This document shows positions 1-6,877 of a stretch of 41,722 nt of DNA, piece by piece. The DNA is taken from NCBI GenBank assembly GCA_020849035.1, contig JADLHC010000275.1, positions 1-41,722 on the forward strand, read 5' to 3'. Both the position numbers and the translations under genes were made by a program. This DNA is from Planctomycetia bacterium. GTDB lineage: Bacteria > Planctomycetota > MHYJ01 > WSZJ01. How positions within the stretch are numbered: the first letter of the stretch is position 1; every line of letters starts with the position of its first letter. The notes beneath the pieces were generated by a model. That model had not been told where the DNA came from, did not search any database, and saw only the letters and a list, made by a program, of their open reading frames with translations.

Positions 1-1
1 C

Positions 2-745
2 GTCACTGCGTCCGACCCGATTCCCGCCGGAATCCTGACCATCACGATTGCCTCGACCGGCCAGATCTACCGCGAGGGGGCCCTGACGACGATTGCGGAC
101 CTTCCGGAAGCCAGGAACGATCTCCAGCGAGGCGTCATCCGTCAGCCGATCCTCCTTGCAGCGGACTCCACGCTGTCGATGCGCTCCGTCATCCCGCTAT
201 TCCGCGAACTGGTCGAACAAGGCAAGTGCAGCGACATCTCCTTTGCCGTTGAGCGGTCGGGCCAGCGTTCGAGAGTCCCGATCTGCATTCCCATCGCGTA
301 CTCCCCGCCCGGGCTGCGATTCATGGACGGCCCCCGGGAAATCAATGAACTGGGCTCCTACAAGACTCAATTCGGCGCGGAAGGCGGTTTCAACCGTTCG
401 ATCTTCATCGAGAAGAGCCACATCTGGATCGAACTCCGCACAGAACCACTCAGGGTCGAGAGTGTGACAATCGGCGGGTGGGAATCCTGCAGGCCGCTCA
501 TCTGGACTCACACGATTGATGGAAGGAGACCGGGAGGGAAGTTCTGGTCCGGGGACTGGCCCGAGAAAGGTTCGTTGACCCTCGAGACGTTGCAGGACTT
601 TGTCCGACGGCCGGAGGTCGCGCATGAAGCCCCGGTTCTTCTGCTGTTTGCCCTGCCGGAAGATAGTGTGGACACCTGTGTCCGGCGGGCCGCCGAACTT
701 CGCAGCATCGGTCCCCAGGTGATGTTCATGCTTCGCGAGAAGTAA
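2..745 (+). CDS. ExbD/TolR-like biopolymer transport protein, 5' end outside window
   Basis: Frame 2 is open from the first bases to the TAA at 743-745, about 247 residues, so the true start lies upstream of the window. The visible N-terminal part reads as the periplasmic C-terminal domain of ExbD/TolR: an I-x-REGALTTIADLPEA segment, then RQPILLAADSTLSM, then a helix with VELVEQGK-like character. This matches the family pattern of a short beta hairpin followed by (V/I)-x-x-AD and a final helix-strand. Known ExbD/TolR proteins work with ExbB/TolQ to couple proton-motive force to outer-membrane work. The roughly 150-residue extension after this domain is longer than usual and I do not recognise it. 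The transmembrane helix would be outside the window. Family assignment is moderate; partner genes cannot be seen. Confidence 0.55.
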   Translation, partial: VTASDPIPAGILTITIASTGQIYREGALTTIADLPEARNDLQRGVIRQPILLAADSTLSMRSVIPLFRELVEQGKCSDISFAVERSGQRSRVPICIPIAYSPPGLRFMDGPREINELGSYKTQFGAEGGFNRSIFIEKSHIWIELRTEPLRVESVTIGGWESCRPLIWTHTIDGRRPGGKFWSGDWPEKGSLTLETLQDFVRRPEVAHEAPVLLLFALPEDSVDTCVRRAAELRSIGPQVMFMLREK

Positions 746-754
746 TGCACCGGA

Positions 755-783
755 AGTGGTATAGTGACCACTAGGGTGACCAC
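755..783 (+). promoter_or_regulatory. Promoter/operator of the first toxin-antitoxin pair
   Basis: A perfect 6-bp inverted repeat (AGTGGT at 755-760, ACCACT at 767-772) surrounds a -10-like TATAGT at 760-765. GTGACCAC occurs twice as a direct repeat (764-771 and 776-783), the second copy abutting the antitoxin ATG. This is the expected layout for autoregulation by the antitoxin or toxin-antitoxin complex; binding is inferred. Confidence 0.5.
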
Positions 784-1044
784 ATGAGATTCACATCCGT
801 CCGTGAGTTCCGCGACAAGGCGACGGCGATGCTCCGCTCCCGCGAGCCGGTGCTCGTGCTGCGGCGCGGCCGGGTGGCGGGGGTATTCCTGCCGCAGCTG
901 GGAGAACAGCTGCCGCTCGACCTGCGACGGCAGGTGTTCCAGATGCTGACGGCGGACATTGCGCGGCAACTGAAGAAGAAGGGCGCCAGGGAGGCCGAAA
1001 TCCTTGCCGACTTCAGGCAAACCCGTCGCGCTCGTCGTCGCTGA
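784..1044 (+). CDS. Phd/YefM-like antitoxin
   Basis: 86 residues. The N-terminus (MRFTSVREFRDKATAML, then EPVLVLRRGRVAGVFLP) fits the Phd/YefM antitoxin fold: a short strand, a helix containing the xFR-xxxx pattern, and a beta hairpin in which the protein refers to blocking or using a partner. The C-terminal half is basic and helical (ends in a run of Arg), the part that in such antitoxins wraps the toxin. It overlaps the downstream PIN-domain gene by 41 nt, which implies translational coupling. A repeat-rich operator lies directly upstream, so autoregulation is likely. Function is inferred from fold pattern plus neighbour. Confidence 0.7.
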   Translation: MRFTSVREFRDKATAMLRSREPVLVLRRGRVAGVFLPQLGEQLPLDLRRQVFQMLTADIARQLKKKGAREAEILADFRQTRRARRR

Positions 1045-1429
1045 CGCGAACGTCCTGCTCTCGGCGATCGTCGGCGGCGCGGCGGCGACGGTCTTCGCGG
1101 CGCCCGGGCTGACCGTCCACGTGGCGGAGCCGACGCTGGACGAGGTCGCCCGCTATGCGTCGTCCATGGCCGCACGGAAAGGCCTCGACGCCGGCATCGT
1201 GGCGCTGGCGCTGGCGGCGCCTCCGGCCACGGTTCACCCGGCGGCGAGCTACGTCGGGTCACTTGCGGAGGCCGCCCGGCGCCTGCGAGGGCGCGATGTC
1301 GACAACGCCGACGTGCTGGCCCTCGCCCTTCACCTCGATGCGCCGGTATGGTCGAACGATCATGACTTCGATGGCACGGGCATCGAAGTGCACACCACTG
1401 CAAGACTTCTCAAGCGGCTTGGGCTCTGA
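1004..1429 (+). CDS. PIN-domain ribonuclease toxin (VapC-like)
   Basis: 141 residues from a TTG start; no ATG or GTG is available in the right place and the start lies inside the antitoxin gene. PIN-domain acidic residues are visible: Asp in VADANVLLSAI near the N-terminus, Glu in EPTLDEV, Asp in RDVDNADVLALAL, and Asp in WSNDHDF near the C-terminus. These residues bind Mg/Mn in the RNase active site of the family. The region between is alanine-rich and helical, as usual. Together with the upstream Phd-like gene it forms a type II toxin-antitoxin module. RNA target cannot be inferred. It ends 18 nt from the stop of the convergent gene at 1448. Confidence 0.75.
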   Translation: MPTSGKPVALVVADANVLLSAIVGGAAATVFAAPGLTVHVAEPTLDEVARYASSMAARKGLDAGIVALALAAPPATVHPAASYVGSLAEAARRLRGRDVDNADVLALALHLDAPVWSNDHDFDGTGIEVHTTARLLKRLGL

Positions 1430-1447
1430 CCGACCACTTTGCCGCGC

Positions 1448-1972
1448 TCAGGGTCGGTATCGTCTCAGTTCCGCCTCCCCCGCCAGCACGCTTCCGAATC
1501 CGCGGTCGCCGGTGAGGCTGTAGAACGGCTGGCGTTTGGAGCGCGGGCGGAGCTGCTGGGCGGCGAACCAGCCGGGGCCGACGAGGCCGCAGAGGACGGC
1601 GGACCGGAAGTTGCGGTGGAGGGCGGTGACGACGCCGCGGAAGTCCCACGGGGCGGTGGCGGAAGCGCCGAGGGGGAACTTCGTCGGGGCCGAGCGGCCG
1701 GAGACCAGTTGCAGTTCCGCCTCCGCGACGAACCCGCCCGTCGCCCCGCTCACGACGAAGTAATGGAATGCGGGACGCGGGAAGGGGCGGCCGACGCGGG
1801 GCCGCGGGAGGCGGGTGGGATCCTGGTCGGGAACTCTCGCCCGAAGCCGGAAGCGCGGCCTCGCGATCTGGGCCATCCAAGCGTGTGCGGCGGTGAGGAA
1901 GACGGACTCGACGGTGCCGCGGAGGCCGTCTGCCGTCGCCACGCGCTGCCCGAGCCCGAACTTCGGCCCCAC
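1448..1972 (-). CDS. Hypothetical protein, coupled to upstream gene
   Basis: Likely 174 residues, starting at a GTG that overlaps the stop of the preceding gene (TAGTG). A longer open frame extends upstream but there it is antisense-like and low complexity, so I chose the coupled GTG. The N-terminus (GPKFGLGQRVATADGLRGTV) looks like a small beta-barrel opening of the type found in KOW-like or ribosome-maturation proteins, but I do not claim a family. The rest is Arg-, Pro- and aromatic-rich with segments such as FHYFVVSGATGGFVAEAEL. No signal peptide or membrane segment is seen. Function unknown. Confidence 0.45.
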   Translation of the reverse strand: MGPKFGLGQRVATADGLRGTVESVFLTAAHAWMAQIARPRFRLRARVPDQDPTRLPRPRVGRPFPRPAFHYFVVSGATGGFVAEAELQLVSGRSAPTKFPLGASATAPWDFRGVVTALHRNFRSAVLCGLVGPGWFAAQQLRPRSKRQPFYSLTGDRGFGSVLAGEAELRRYRP

Positions 1973-2364
1973 TACAGCCCCGCCATCAGCTTCTCGCGGA
2001 TCTCGTTGTCCGAGAACGCGCCCGACAGCCCCGCCGCGTAGGCGCCGGTCATCGTGAACACGCCGCCGCCGAACTCGAGCTTTTTCCCGGCCGCGTCCTT
2101 CACGTTCACGATGCGCACCTTCTTGAGGCTCTCCTTGATCGCGTCCTTCCCCAGCTGGTCCGCGCAGATCACGCGCAGCGCCATGTTCAGCCGGTGGCAC
2201 GCGACGTTGTCGAGGAAGTTCAGCGCCTCGTACGTGTCCTGGAACGTCGCCCAGTCGATGTCGTACGTCACCGCCGACCCCGTGATCTCCAGCAGCTCCT
2301 TCGTCCGCTCCGGGATCGCCCCGTCCTGCAGCTCCTTCATCTTGCGCTTCTCGTTCAGCCCCAT
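1972..2364 (-). CDS. Conserved-looking hypothetical protein, 130 residues
   Basis: The ATG at 2364 is preceded by an AAAGGAG ribosome-binding site at good spacing, which fixes the start and rejects a longer upstream frame. The protein is soluble and alpha-rich at the N-terminus (charged MGLNEKRKMKEL), with a central helix containing DTYEALNFLDNVACHRLNMAL and a C-terminal Gly-rich strand region (KLEFGGGVFTMTGAYAAG). I do not recognise a family. It lies downstream of a CBS-pair gene and Hsp20 on the same strand and is coupled to the next gene through TAGTG, so it may be part of a stress-related group; this is inference from position only. Confidence 0.6.
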   Translation of the reverse strand: MGLNEKRKMKELQDGAIPERTKELLEITGSAVTYDIDWATFQDTYEALNFLDNVACHRLNMALRVICADQLGKDAIKESLKKVRIVNVKDAAGKKLEFGGGVFTMTGAYAAGLSGAFSDNEIREKLMAGL

Positions 2365-2445
2365 GCGTCCGCTCCTTTCGCTGTCCGGTATGTAACCGGA
2401 GGCGACGCGCGCAGACTTGAAATTCCTGCAAATCGGGCCGGCCGG

Positions 2446-2473
2446 GGGGAGGCGGCGCGGTCTCCGCCTCCCC
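2446..2473 (-). terminator. Hairpin between CBS gene and hypothetical gene
   Basis: GGGGAGGCGG (2446-2455) pairs perfectly with CCGCCTCCCC (2464-2473) around an 8-nt loop, 8 nt downstream of the CBS gene stop. No T-run follows, so it may attenuate or protect the 3' end of the upstream RNA rather than act as a classical intrinsic terminator. Confidence 0.45.
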
Positions 2474-2480
2474 GCTCGCG

Positions 2481-2987
2481 CTATCCCTTCACAACCAGCG
2501 CTTCCTTCCGCTCGCCCGCGGGCAGTTCCCTCTGCGTCCGGGGGCGGCAGATGGCGTCGACCAGCGGGACCGTTTCGGACCACGTGAGGTCGCCGGCGCG
2601 GGCGCCGCGGGTGTCGCGGGAAGCGAGGATGACGTCGGTGAGGGAGAGGATCCCGGCGAGGGAGCCCTTTTCGTCGAGGACGGGCAGGCGGCGGACGCCG
2701 TTGGCGGACATGGTGCGGAGCGCGGTGCGGACGTCGTCGGAGAGGCGGCAGGTGAAGACCTTTCCGCTCATGACCTCGGCGGCGGAGATCTGTGAGGCGA
2801 GCCGGTTGCGCGTGCCGACGGCCATGCAGACGTCGCGGTCGGTGACGACGCCGAGGATGTGGTTGCTGTCGTCCACGACGGGGACGACGCCGCAGTCGTG
2901 CTCCCACATGACGGAGGCGACGGCGGCCAGGTTGGTTTCGGGCCGGCACGGGCGGACGTCGAGGGTGGCGATGTCGCTGACTCTCAT
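2481..2987 (-). CDS. CBS-domain pair protein
   Basis: 168 residues made of two CBS domains. The first (about 1-65) carries MRVSDIATLDVRPCRPETNL and VVPVVDDSNHILGVVTDRD; the second (about 70-130) carries VMSGKVFTCRLSDDV and RRLPVLDEKGSLAGILSLTDV. These are the standard CBS signatures (x-x-P-V-V-D, G-V-V-T-D-R-D), forming a Bateman module that usually binds adenine nucleotides and senses energy state or ionic conditions. No effector domain is attached, so it is a stand-alone module of the type often found with Hsp20 or universal-stress genes. A GGAG-like site (AGGAGCC) precedes the ATG. It is downstream of hsp20 with a hairpin between. Confidence 0.85.
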   Translation of the reverse strand: MRVSDIATLDVRPCRPETNLAAVASVMWEHDCGVVPVVDDSNHILGVVTDRDVCMAVGTRNRLASQISAAEVMSGKVFTCRLSDDVRTALRTMSANGVRRLPVLDEKGSLAGILSLTDVILASRDTRGARAGDLTWSETVPLVDAICRPRTQRELPAGERKEALVVKG

Positions 2988-3008
2988 GGGAGGCTCCTTT
3001 TGGGAAAT

Positions 3009-3038
3009 GGGGCGGCGCGTGAGGGGGCGCGCCGCCCC
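3009..3038 (-). terminator. Hairpin between hsp20 and the CBS gene
   Basis: An 11-bp perfect inverted repeat (3009-3019 with 3028-3038) with an 8-nt loop sits 7 nt past the hsp20 stop. It has the same design as the hairpin at 2446-2473 (10-11 bp GC stem, 8-nt loop, no T-run), suggesting differential expression within one operon. Confidence 0.45.
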
Positions 3039-3045
3039 TGCCGGG

Positions 3046-3492
3046 CTACGAGACCTTCACGTCGATCGTCTTCGGCCTGGCCTTCTCCGTCTTGGGCAGG
3101 TGGAGGTTCAGGACCCCGTCCTTGAAGTCCGCACGGATCTTCGTCTCGTCCACCTCGGCCGGCAGCGTGAAGCTGCGCAGGAAGGACCCGTAGCTCCGCT
3201 CGACGCGGTGGAACTTCTTCCCCTTCTCTTCCTTCTCCAGCTTGCGCTCGCCCTGGAAGGTCAGGGTGCCGTGCTCGATCGTGATCTTCACGTCCTCCTT
3301 CCTCACCTCGGGGAGCTCGGCCTTGATGAGGTATTCCTCGGGCGTCTCCGTCACGTCGGTGCTGGGCGACCAGTTCGCGAGTTTGACGTCCTCCTCGCCG
3401 TTCGTGCGGGCGAAGGCCTTGCCGAACAGCCGGGAGAGGCGGTTATTGACCTCTTCGAGTTCCTTGAGCGGTTCCCACGTGACCAGGTTCAT
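3046..3492 (-). CDS. Hsp20 family small heat-shock protein
   Basis: 148 residues from the ATG at 3492, chosen because a strong AGGAGG site lies just upstream; the open frame continues further but without coding character. The N-terminal arm begins MNLVTWEPLKELEEVNNRLS, followed by the alpha-crystallin domain from about residue 45 (STDVTETPEEYLIKAELPEV) to about 145. The family motif is visible as FKDGVLNLHLPK near the C-terminus, with GTLTFQGERK before it. Small heat-shock proteins hold unfolding clients as oligomers in the cytoplasm. The final IDVKVS replaces the classic I-x-I/V tail with a V-x-V version. No sigma-32 or CIRCE site was recognised upstream. Confidence 0.93.
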   Translation of the reverse strand: MNLVTWEPLKELEEVNNRLSRLFGKAFARTNGEEDVKLANWSPSTDVTETPEEYLIKAELPEVRKEDVKITIEHGTLTFQGERKLEKEEKGKKFHRVERSYGSFLRSFTLPAEVDETKIRADFKDGVLNLHLPKTEKARPKTIDVKVS

Positions 3493-3843
3493 GCGCGGTC
3501 CTCCTGAATGGAATGCGGGGGCGCGAAGGGCCCGGGCAAGTCCGGGGACCAGGCCGGCGGCGTTCCGCAGATCAGAGAGCAATCCGAGAGCCCTGAAGTC
3601 CCGGAGGCGAGCGCGGCCTGCGCCCTTAAGGCCGACTCCCGGAGCAACGAACGTGCCGGTCAGTCCGACGGTTCCGGCACCCCTGAAGCCGGCGACGGGC
3701 GATCCTCCGCACACCATGCGCCCGATTCCGCAGGCTCCAAGCCGACATGCCGATCCGGAATGGCGGGCGCCCCGCCCGCGCGGGATTCGCGGAACTCGCA
3801 CCCGGCGAGCCGCGTCTCATCGGACACCCGAAAGGAGACCTCG
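3493..3843. other. Divergent intergenic region without a gene
   Basis: About 350 bases between hsp20 (minus) and a secreted-protein gene (plus). The plus frame stays open through it, but its codons are uneven, Ser/Gly/Pro-rich and lack a ribosome-binding site, so I read it as non-coding leader and promoter DNA. No clear promoter hexamer pair was picked out. Confidence 0.4.
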
Positions 3844-4716
3844 ATGAAGCGCCTGGCCGCCGCCCTGCTCGCCGCGATTCTCCCGCTGCCGTTCGTGTTC
3901 GCGGGCGACCCGGAACCGGTCGCGGACCTGATCGACGGCCTGCGCGCCGAGGACGCCGCGCGGCGCGAAGCCTGCGAGGAGGAGCTGGACCGGCGCTGGG
4001 AGGAAGCGAAAGCGGCGATGGAGGCCGCGCTTCCCGGAGAAAAGGACGCCGAGGCAAGGGCGCGGCTGAAGCGGCTGCTGGAGCACGGCGGACCCACCGT
4101 GTGGGAGGAGACGGTCGAGGCGGGTCTCAAGCGGGCGGGGAAGCTGGGATGGCCGTGCCTGGTCGTGCGCGGGGACGGACCGCTCGCGGAGGGCGCGACG
4201 GTGGAGGGACTGAATCTCAGGGCGGAGTTGAAGGCGCCGGACACCGTCCGGGCGCTGCGCGGCTACGTGGCGGTCTGGGTTTCGTCGAAGGACGTGCCGG
4301 GCATCGACGCGCGGAAGGAGCTGGAGCGCCCCTACGCGCCCGAAGGTCACGGCGGGATCGAGCTCTACGTGGTGCATCCGAAGCGCGGGGTGTGCCACTA
4401 CCTGCGCGGCTGGTGGAAGGCGGAGCGGCTCGCCGCGGAGCTCGAACGCGGGCGCGAATTCGCGCGGATCGAAGGCGCCGAGGAACTGCGCCGCGCGCGG
4501 GCGGCGGCGCTCGAGGAACTCAAGCAGCGGCCGGGCGCCGATTCGTGCGAGAACGTACGGCGCCACCTTCACCCGTGGAACTGCAGCGCGACGGAGTGCA
4601 CGCTGAAGCGCCTCGCGCTCTGCTACCGGCAGGGGGACGGGATCCTGGGCGCGGACGTCGGTCAGACGCTCCCGGACCCGATGGCGGGCGGGCTGGACGC
4701 AAACCTCGGCTGGTAG
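3844..4716 (+). CDS. Secreted protein of unknown function
   Basis: 290 residues from the ATG at 3844, which follows AAAGGAG at good spacing. Residues 1-20 (MKRLAAALLAAILPLPFVFA) form a clear Sec signal peptide with an AFA-like cleavage site. The mature part starts with a charged helical region (roughly 25-90) reminiscent of HEAT-like or WD40-tail segments with alternating DGLRAEDAARREACEEEL, then an alpha/beta region with WPCLVVRGDG and GGIELYVVHPKRGV. Late Cys residues occur in DSCENVRRHLHPWNCSATEC, possibly disulphide-bonded in the periplasm. I do not recognise a family. It stands alone between divergent hsp20 and the GAF gene. Confidence 0.7.
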   Translation: MKRLAAALLAAILPLPFVFAGDPEPVADLIDGLRAEDAARREACEEELDRRWEEAKAAMEAALPGEKDAEARARLKRLLEHGGPTVWEETVEAGLKRAGKLGWPCLVVRGDGPLAEGATVEGLNLRAELKAPDTVRALRGYVAVWVSSKDVPGIDARKELERPYAPEGHGGIELYVVHPKRGVCHYLRGWWKAERLAAELERGREFARIEGAEELRRARAAALEELKQRPGADSCENVRRHLHPWNCSATECTLKRLALCYRQGDGILGADVGQTLPDPMAGGLDANLGW

Positions 4717-4771
4717 CCGATCCGTCGGTCCCGCATTTCGAGGCGCTTTCGCGTATCATCCGGGAACCGCC

Positions 4772-5320
4772 ATGGCCCCCGAATCCCATTTCTTCGACTT
4801 CGTTCTCAGCGAGAAGGACTACCGCTTCCTGGACGCCCTCGCCGGCGCCGTCGCCTCGGCGGGGACCCCGGACCTTGCGATCGCGACGGGGCTGCGGGAG
4901 ATCTGCATCTACGGGCACTGGGACTTCGGCCAGGCGTGGATTCCCGACGCGACGGAACAGCGGCTGGACCCGGGCCCGTACTGGATGGCCGATTCAAGGA
5001 TGCAGACCTACCGCGACGCGAGCATCTCGAGCCCGACGAAGTACGGGATCGGCCTGCTCTGGGGCGCCTTCCTGAACCGGCGGCCGGTCATCTGCCTCGA
5101 CTTCGCGTCGGAAATGACGTTCCGCCGGAAGGAGGGCGCGGAGGCGGCGGGCCTGCGCGGCGGGATCTTCGTGCCGATCGTCGAGGGCCCGCAGACGCGC
5201 GGAGTGGCGGAGTTCCTCAGCCGCGCGCCGCGCGCCGAGGATGCCCGGCGCGGTGGATTCGCGATGACGGCCGCGGGGAAGCTGGCCTCAGCCGCGGTCG
5301 CCCGGCGCCCGCGCGCCTGA
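4772..5320 (+). CDS. Single GAF-domain protein
   Basis: 182 residues. The central part shows a GAF fold: FGQAWIPDATEQRLDPGPYW, then IGLLWGAFLNRRPVICLDF, then EAAGLRGGIFVPIVEGPQT with a final strand and helix. The start ATG has no Shine-Dalgarno, but a TATCAT hexamer lies 12 nt upstream (4754-4759), consistent with a very short leader. GAF domains bind small molecules or mediate dimerisation in signalling proteins; with no output domain attached, it would need a partner. The C-terminus is Arg/Ala-rich. Ligand unknown. No signal peptide, so likely cytoplasmic. Confidence 0.7.
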   Translation: MAPESHFFDFVLSEKDYRFLDALAGAVASAGTPDLAIATGLREICIYGHWDFGQAWIPDATEQRLDPGPYWMADSRMQTYRDASISSPTKYGIGLLWGAFLNRRPVICLDFASEMTFRRKEGAEAAGLRGGIFVPIVEGPQTRGVAEFLSRAPRAEDARRGGFAMTAAGKLASAAVARRPRA

Positions 5321-5326
5321 GAGACC

Positions 5327-5437
5327 TCAATGGTGGTGGAGGCGGTGCGGATGGTGCGGGCATCCGCTGGCCAGGACGACAATACCCACCAGCGCCACGG
5401 CCATCAGGACCCCACGAAGCAGCCTTGTCACGCGCAT
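5327..5437 (-). CDS. Tiny His-rich lipoprotein-like peptide, 36 residues
   Basis: A short frame preceded by a strong GGGGAGGGG ribosome-binding site. The product has a positively charged start (MRVTRLLRG), a hydrophobic core (VLMAVALVGIVVLA) and a cysteine after A-S-G, close to a lipobox. What follows is only CPHHPHRLHHH, so the mature part would be an 11-residue lipopeptide with six histidines. This suggests a membrane-anchored metal-binding tag, but that is inference. It lies on the minus strand just upstream (in genome order) of the HMG-CoA-lyase-like gene stop and 7 nt from the stop of the convergent GAF gene. It could instead be a chance frame, but the signal and ribosome site are better than chance. 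Confidence 0.55.
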   Translation of the reverse strand: MRVTRLLRGVLMAVALVGIVVLASGCPHHPHRLHHH

Positions 5438-5480
5438 GGTCCCCTCCCCGGTTCAAGGTTGAGTCGCCGCGGCGGTTCCG

Positions 5481-6500
5481 TCACCGCCCGGTGTGCTTCT
5501 TCGGAATCCGGCCGCTCTTGATGCTCTCGCTCCTCAGCCGCCGGCCGACGATGCGCTCGACCATCCGCCCCGTCGCCAGCACGCGATCCACGTCCAGCCC
5601 GTGCTCGATCCCCATCTCGTCCAGCATCACCACCAGGTCCTCCGTCGAAATCAGCCCGACGTTGTTCGGGTCCTGGTAGTAGTAGCTTCCCGTCCCCGGC
5701 ACCGGCGAGCCCTCGAAAAAATTCGCCGGCTGCCCGCCGATCCCGCCCAGCGTGCTCTCGAACCGCGTGATTCCCGCCTGCAGCGCCGCGACCACGTTCG
5801 CCATGCCCCAACCGCGCGTCACATGGAAGTGCGCCACGTGCTTCCGCGGGTCCGGGATCGCGTCGAGCACCATCGAGAAGTAGTCGAACACCTTGTTCGG
5901 CGGCGCCGAGCCGTCGTGGTCCGCGTGCTCCACGTCGTCCGCGCCCAGCTCGAACCACCGCTTCGTGAACGTCACCGCGTCCTCGAGCCGGGTCGGCCCC
6001 TCGATCGGGCACCCCCAGATCGTGCTCACCGTCCCGTTGAACTTCATCCCCTCGGCGTGCGCCCGCTTGATGCACCGCGCCGCCTCGTCCCAGTAACCGT
6101 CGTGGTCCAGCCCGCTGTTCTTCTTCATGTGCGACGGCGACGTCGACACCATCATCAGGATCCGGTCCGGACCGTGGCCCTTCGCCCGCAGCTCGATCGC
6201 CTCGTCCACCGCCTTCTCGCGAATCGTCACCGCCGTCAGCTCCACGCCCTGCATCTTCGGCGCGAGCTTCTTGCTCGTCCGCAGTTCCTTCAGCACCTCC
6301 GCCGCGTCCTCGAACTGCGGCATCGCCCGCTTGCTCCCGAGGTTCGTCACCTCGAGCCTCCTGTACCCCGCGTGAGCCAGCTCCTCCGCAATCCATAACT
6401 TCGCGCCCGTCGGGATCCACTTCTCCTCGTGCTGGAACCCGTCCCGGATCGTGATGTCCGCCAGCTCGACCTTCTTCGGAATCTTCTTCCAGCCGCTCAA
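5481..6500 (-). CDS. HMG-CoA lyase-like DRE-TIM metallolyase
   Basis: 339 residues. The N-terminal ELADITIRDGFQHEEKWIP matches the DRE-TIM signature (x-D-x-T-x-R-D-G-x-Q), where Asp and Arg help bind the divalent metal and the enolate. The HxH metal site is seen as HVAHFHVTRGWGMAN, and the family glycine-rich segment as ESTLGGIGGQPANFFEG (compare GLGGCPYA in true HMG-CoA lyases). The Cys of GGCP is replaced by Gln, so the substrate may differ from HMG-CoA; a related 2-hydroxyacyl or pyruvate-type aldol cleavage is equally possible. The ATG overlaps the stop of a 66-residue upstream gene by 4 nt, showing coupling. Cytoplasmic. Confidence 0.75.
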   Translation of the reverse strand: MSGWKKIPKKVELADITIRDGFQHEEKWIPTGAKLWIAEELAHAGYRRLEVTNLGSKRAMPQFEDAAEVLKELRTSKKLAPKMQGVELTAVTIREKAVDEAIELRAKGHGPDRILMMVSTSPSHMKKNSGLDHDGYWDEAARCIKRAHAEGMKFNGTVSTIWGCPIEGPTRLEDAVTFTKRWFELGADDVEHADHDGSAPPNKVFDYFSMVLDAIPDPRKHVAHFHVTRGWGMANVVAALQAGITRFESTLGGIGGQPANFFEGSPVPGTGSYYYQDPNNVGLISTEDLVVMLDEMGIEHGLDVDRVLATGRMVERIVGRRLRSESIKSGRIPKKHTGR

Positions 6501-6697
6501 GCGCTTTCTCCCTCGCGACGGAGGCGCTCGCGGGCCGCCTCGACCGTGAATGCGTGCGTCTCCAGCCCGGCCGCGACGCTGTCAATGTACCCGCTCGAAA
6601 GGAACTCGACGCCCAGCGGGTGCTGCTTCGCGCGCTCGATCAGGTCGTCCACCACGCGCGGGTCCCTCGGGTTTCCGGAATGACGCGAGTCGGTCAT
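6497..6697 (-). CDS. Small protein coupled to the HMG-CoA-lyase-like gene
   Basis: 66 residues, charged and helical, with an AGGGAGAG ribosome site before its ATG and an ATGA overlap with the next gene. Visible features: RDPRVVDDLIERAKQHPLGVEFLS at the start and HAFTVEAARERLRREGESA at the end. It resembles no family I know. Its position argues for a small subunit or accessory of the lyase-like enzyme; alternatively, it is a separate regulator. The amino-acid composition (no long hydrophobic stretch) suggests a soluble protein. Confidence 0.6.
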   Translation of the reverse strand: MTDSRHSGNPRDPRVVDDLIERAKQHPLGVEFLSSGYIDSVAAGLETHAFTVEAARERLRREGESA

Positions 6698-6877
6698 GCA
6701 GGCTCTCCCTGAATGGACGATGGGAAGCGCTCAACCGCGGAACGAGCCGACGATGCTAGTTTCAGCCGGTGGGGGATGTCAATCGCATCGGGGCTTCCCC
6801 GTTCCGCGGAACGTTCTCGCTCCGGTCCCGCGGCGGAACCTGCTGTTCTCCCTGCGGGGGCGGACCGGAGTCGCTCG

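Noticed and set aside
3508-3843. N-terminal extension of the secreted protein gene upstream to 3508
   Set aside because: A strong ribosome site and signal peptide mark the start at 3844; the extension is low complexity and would hide the signal.
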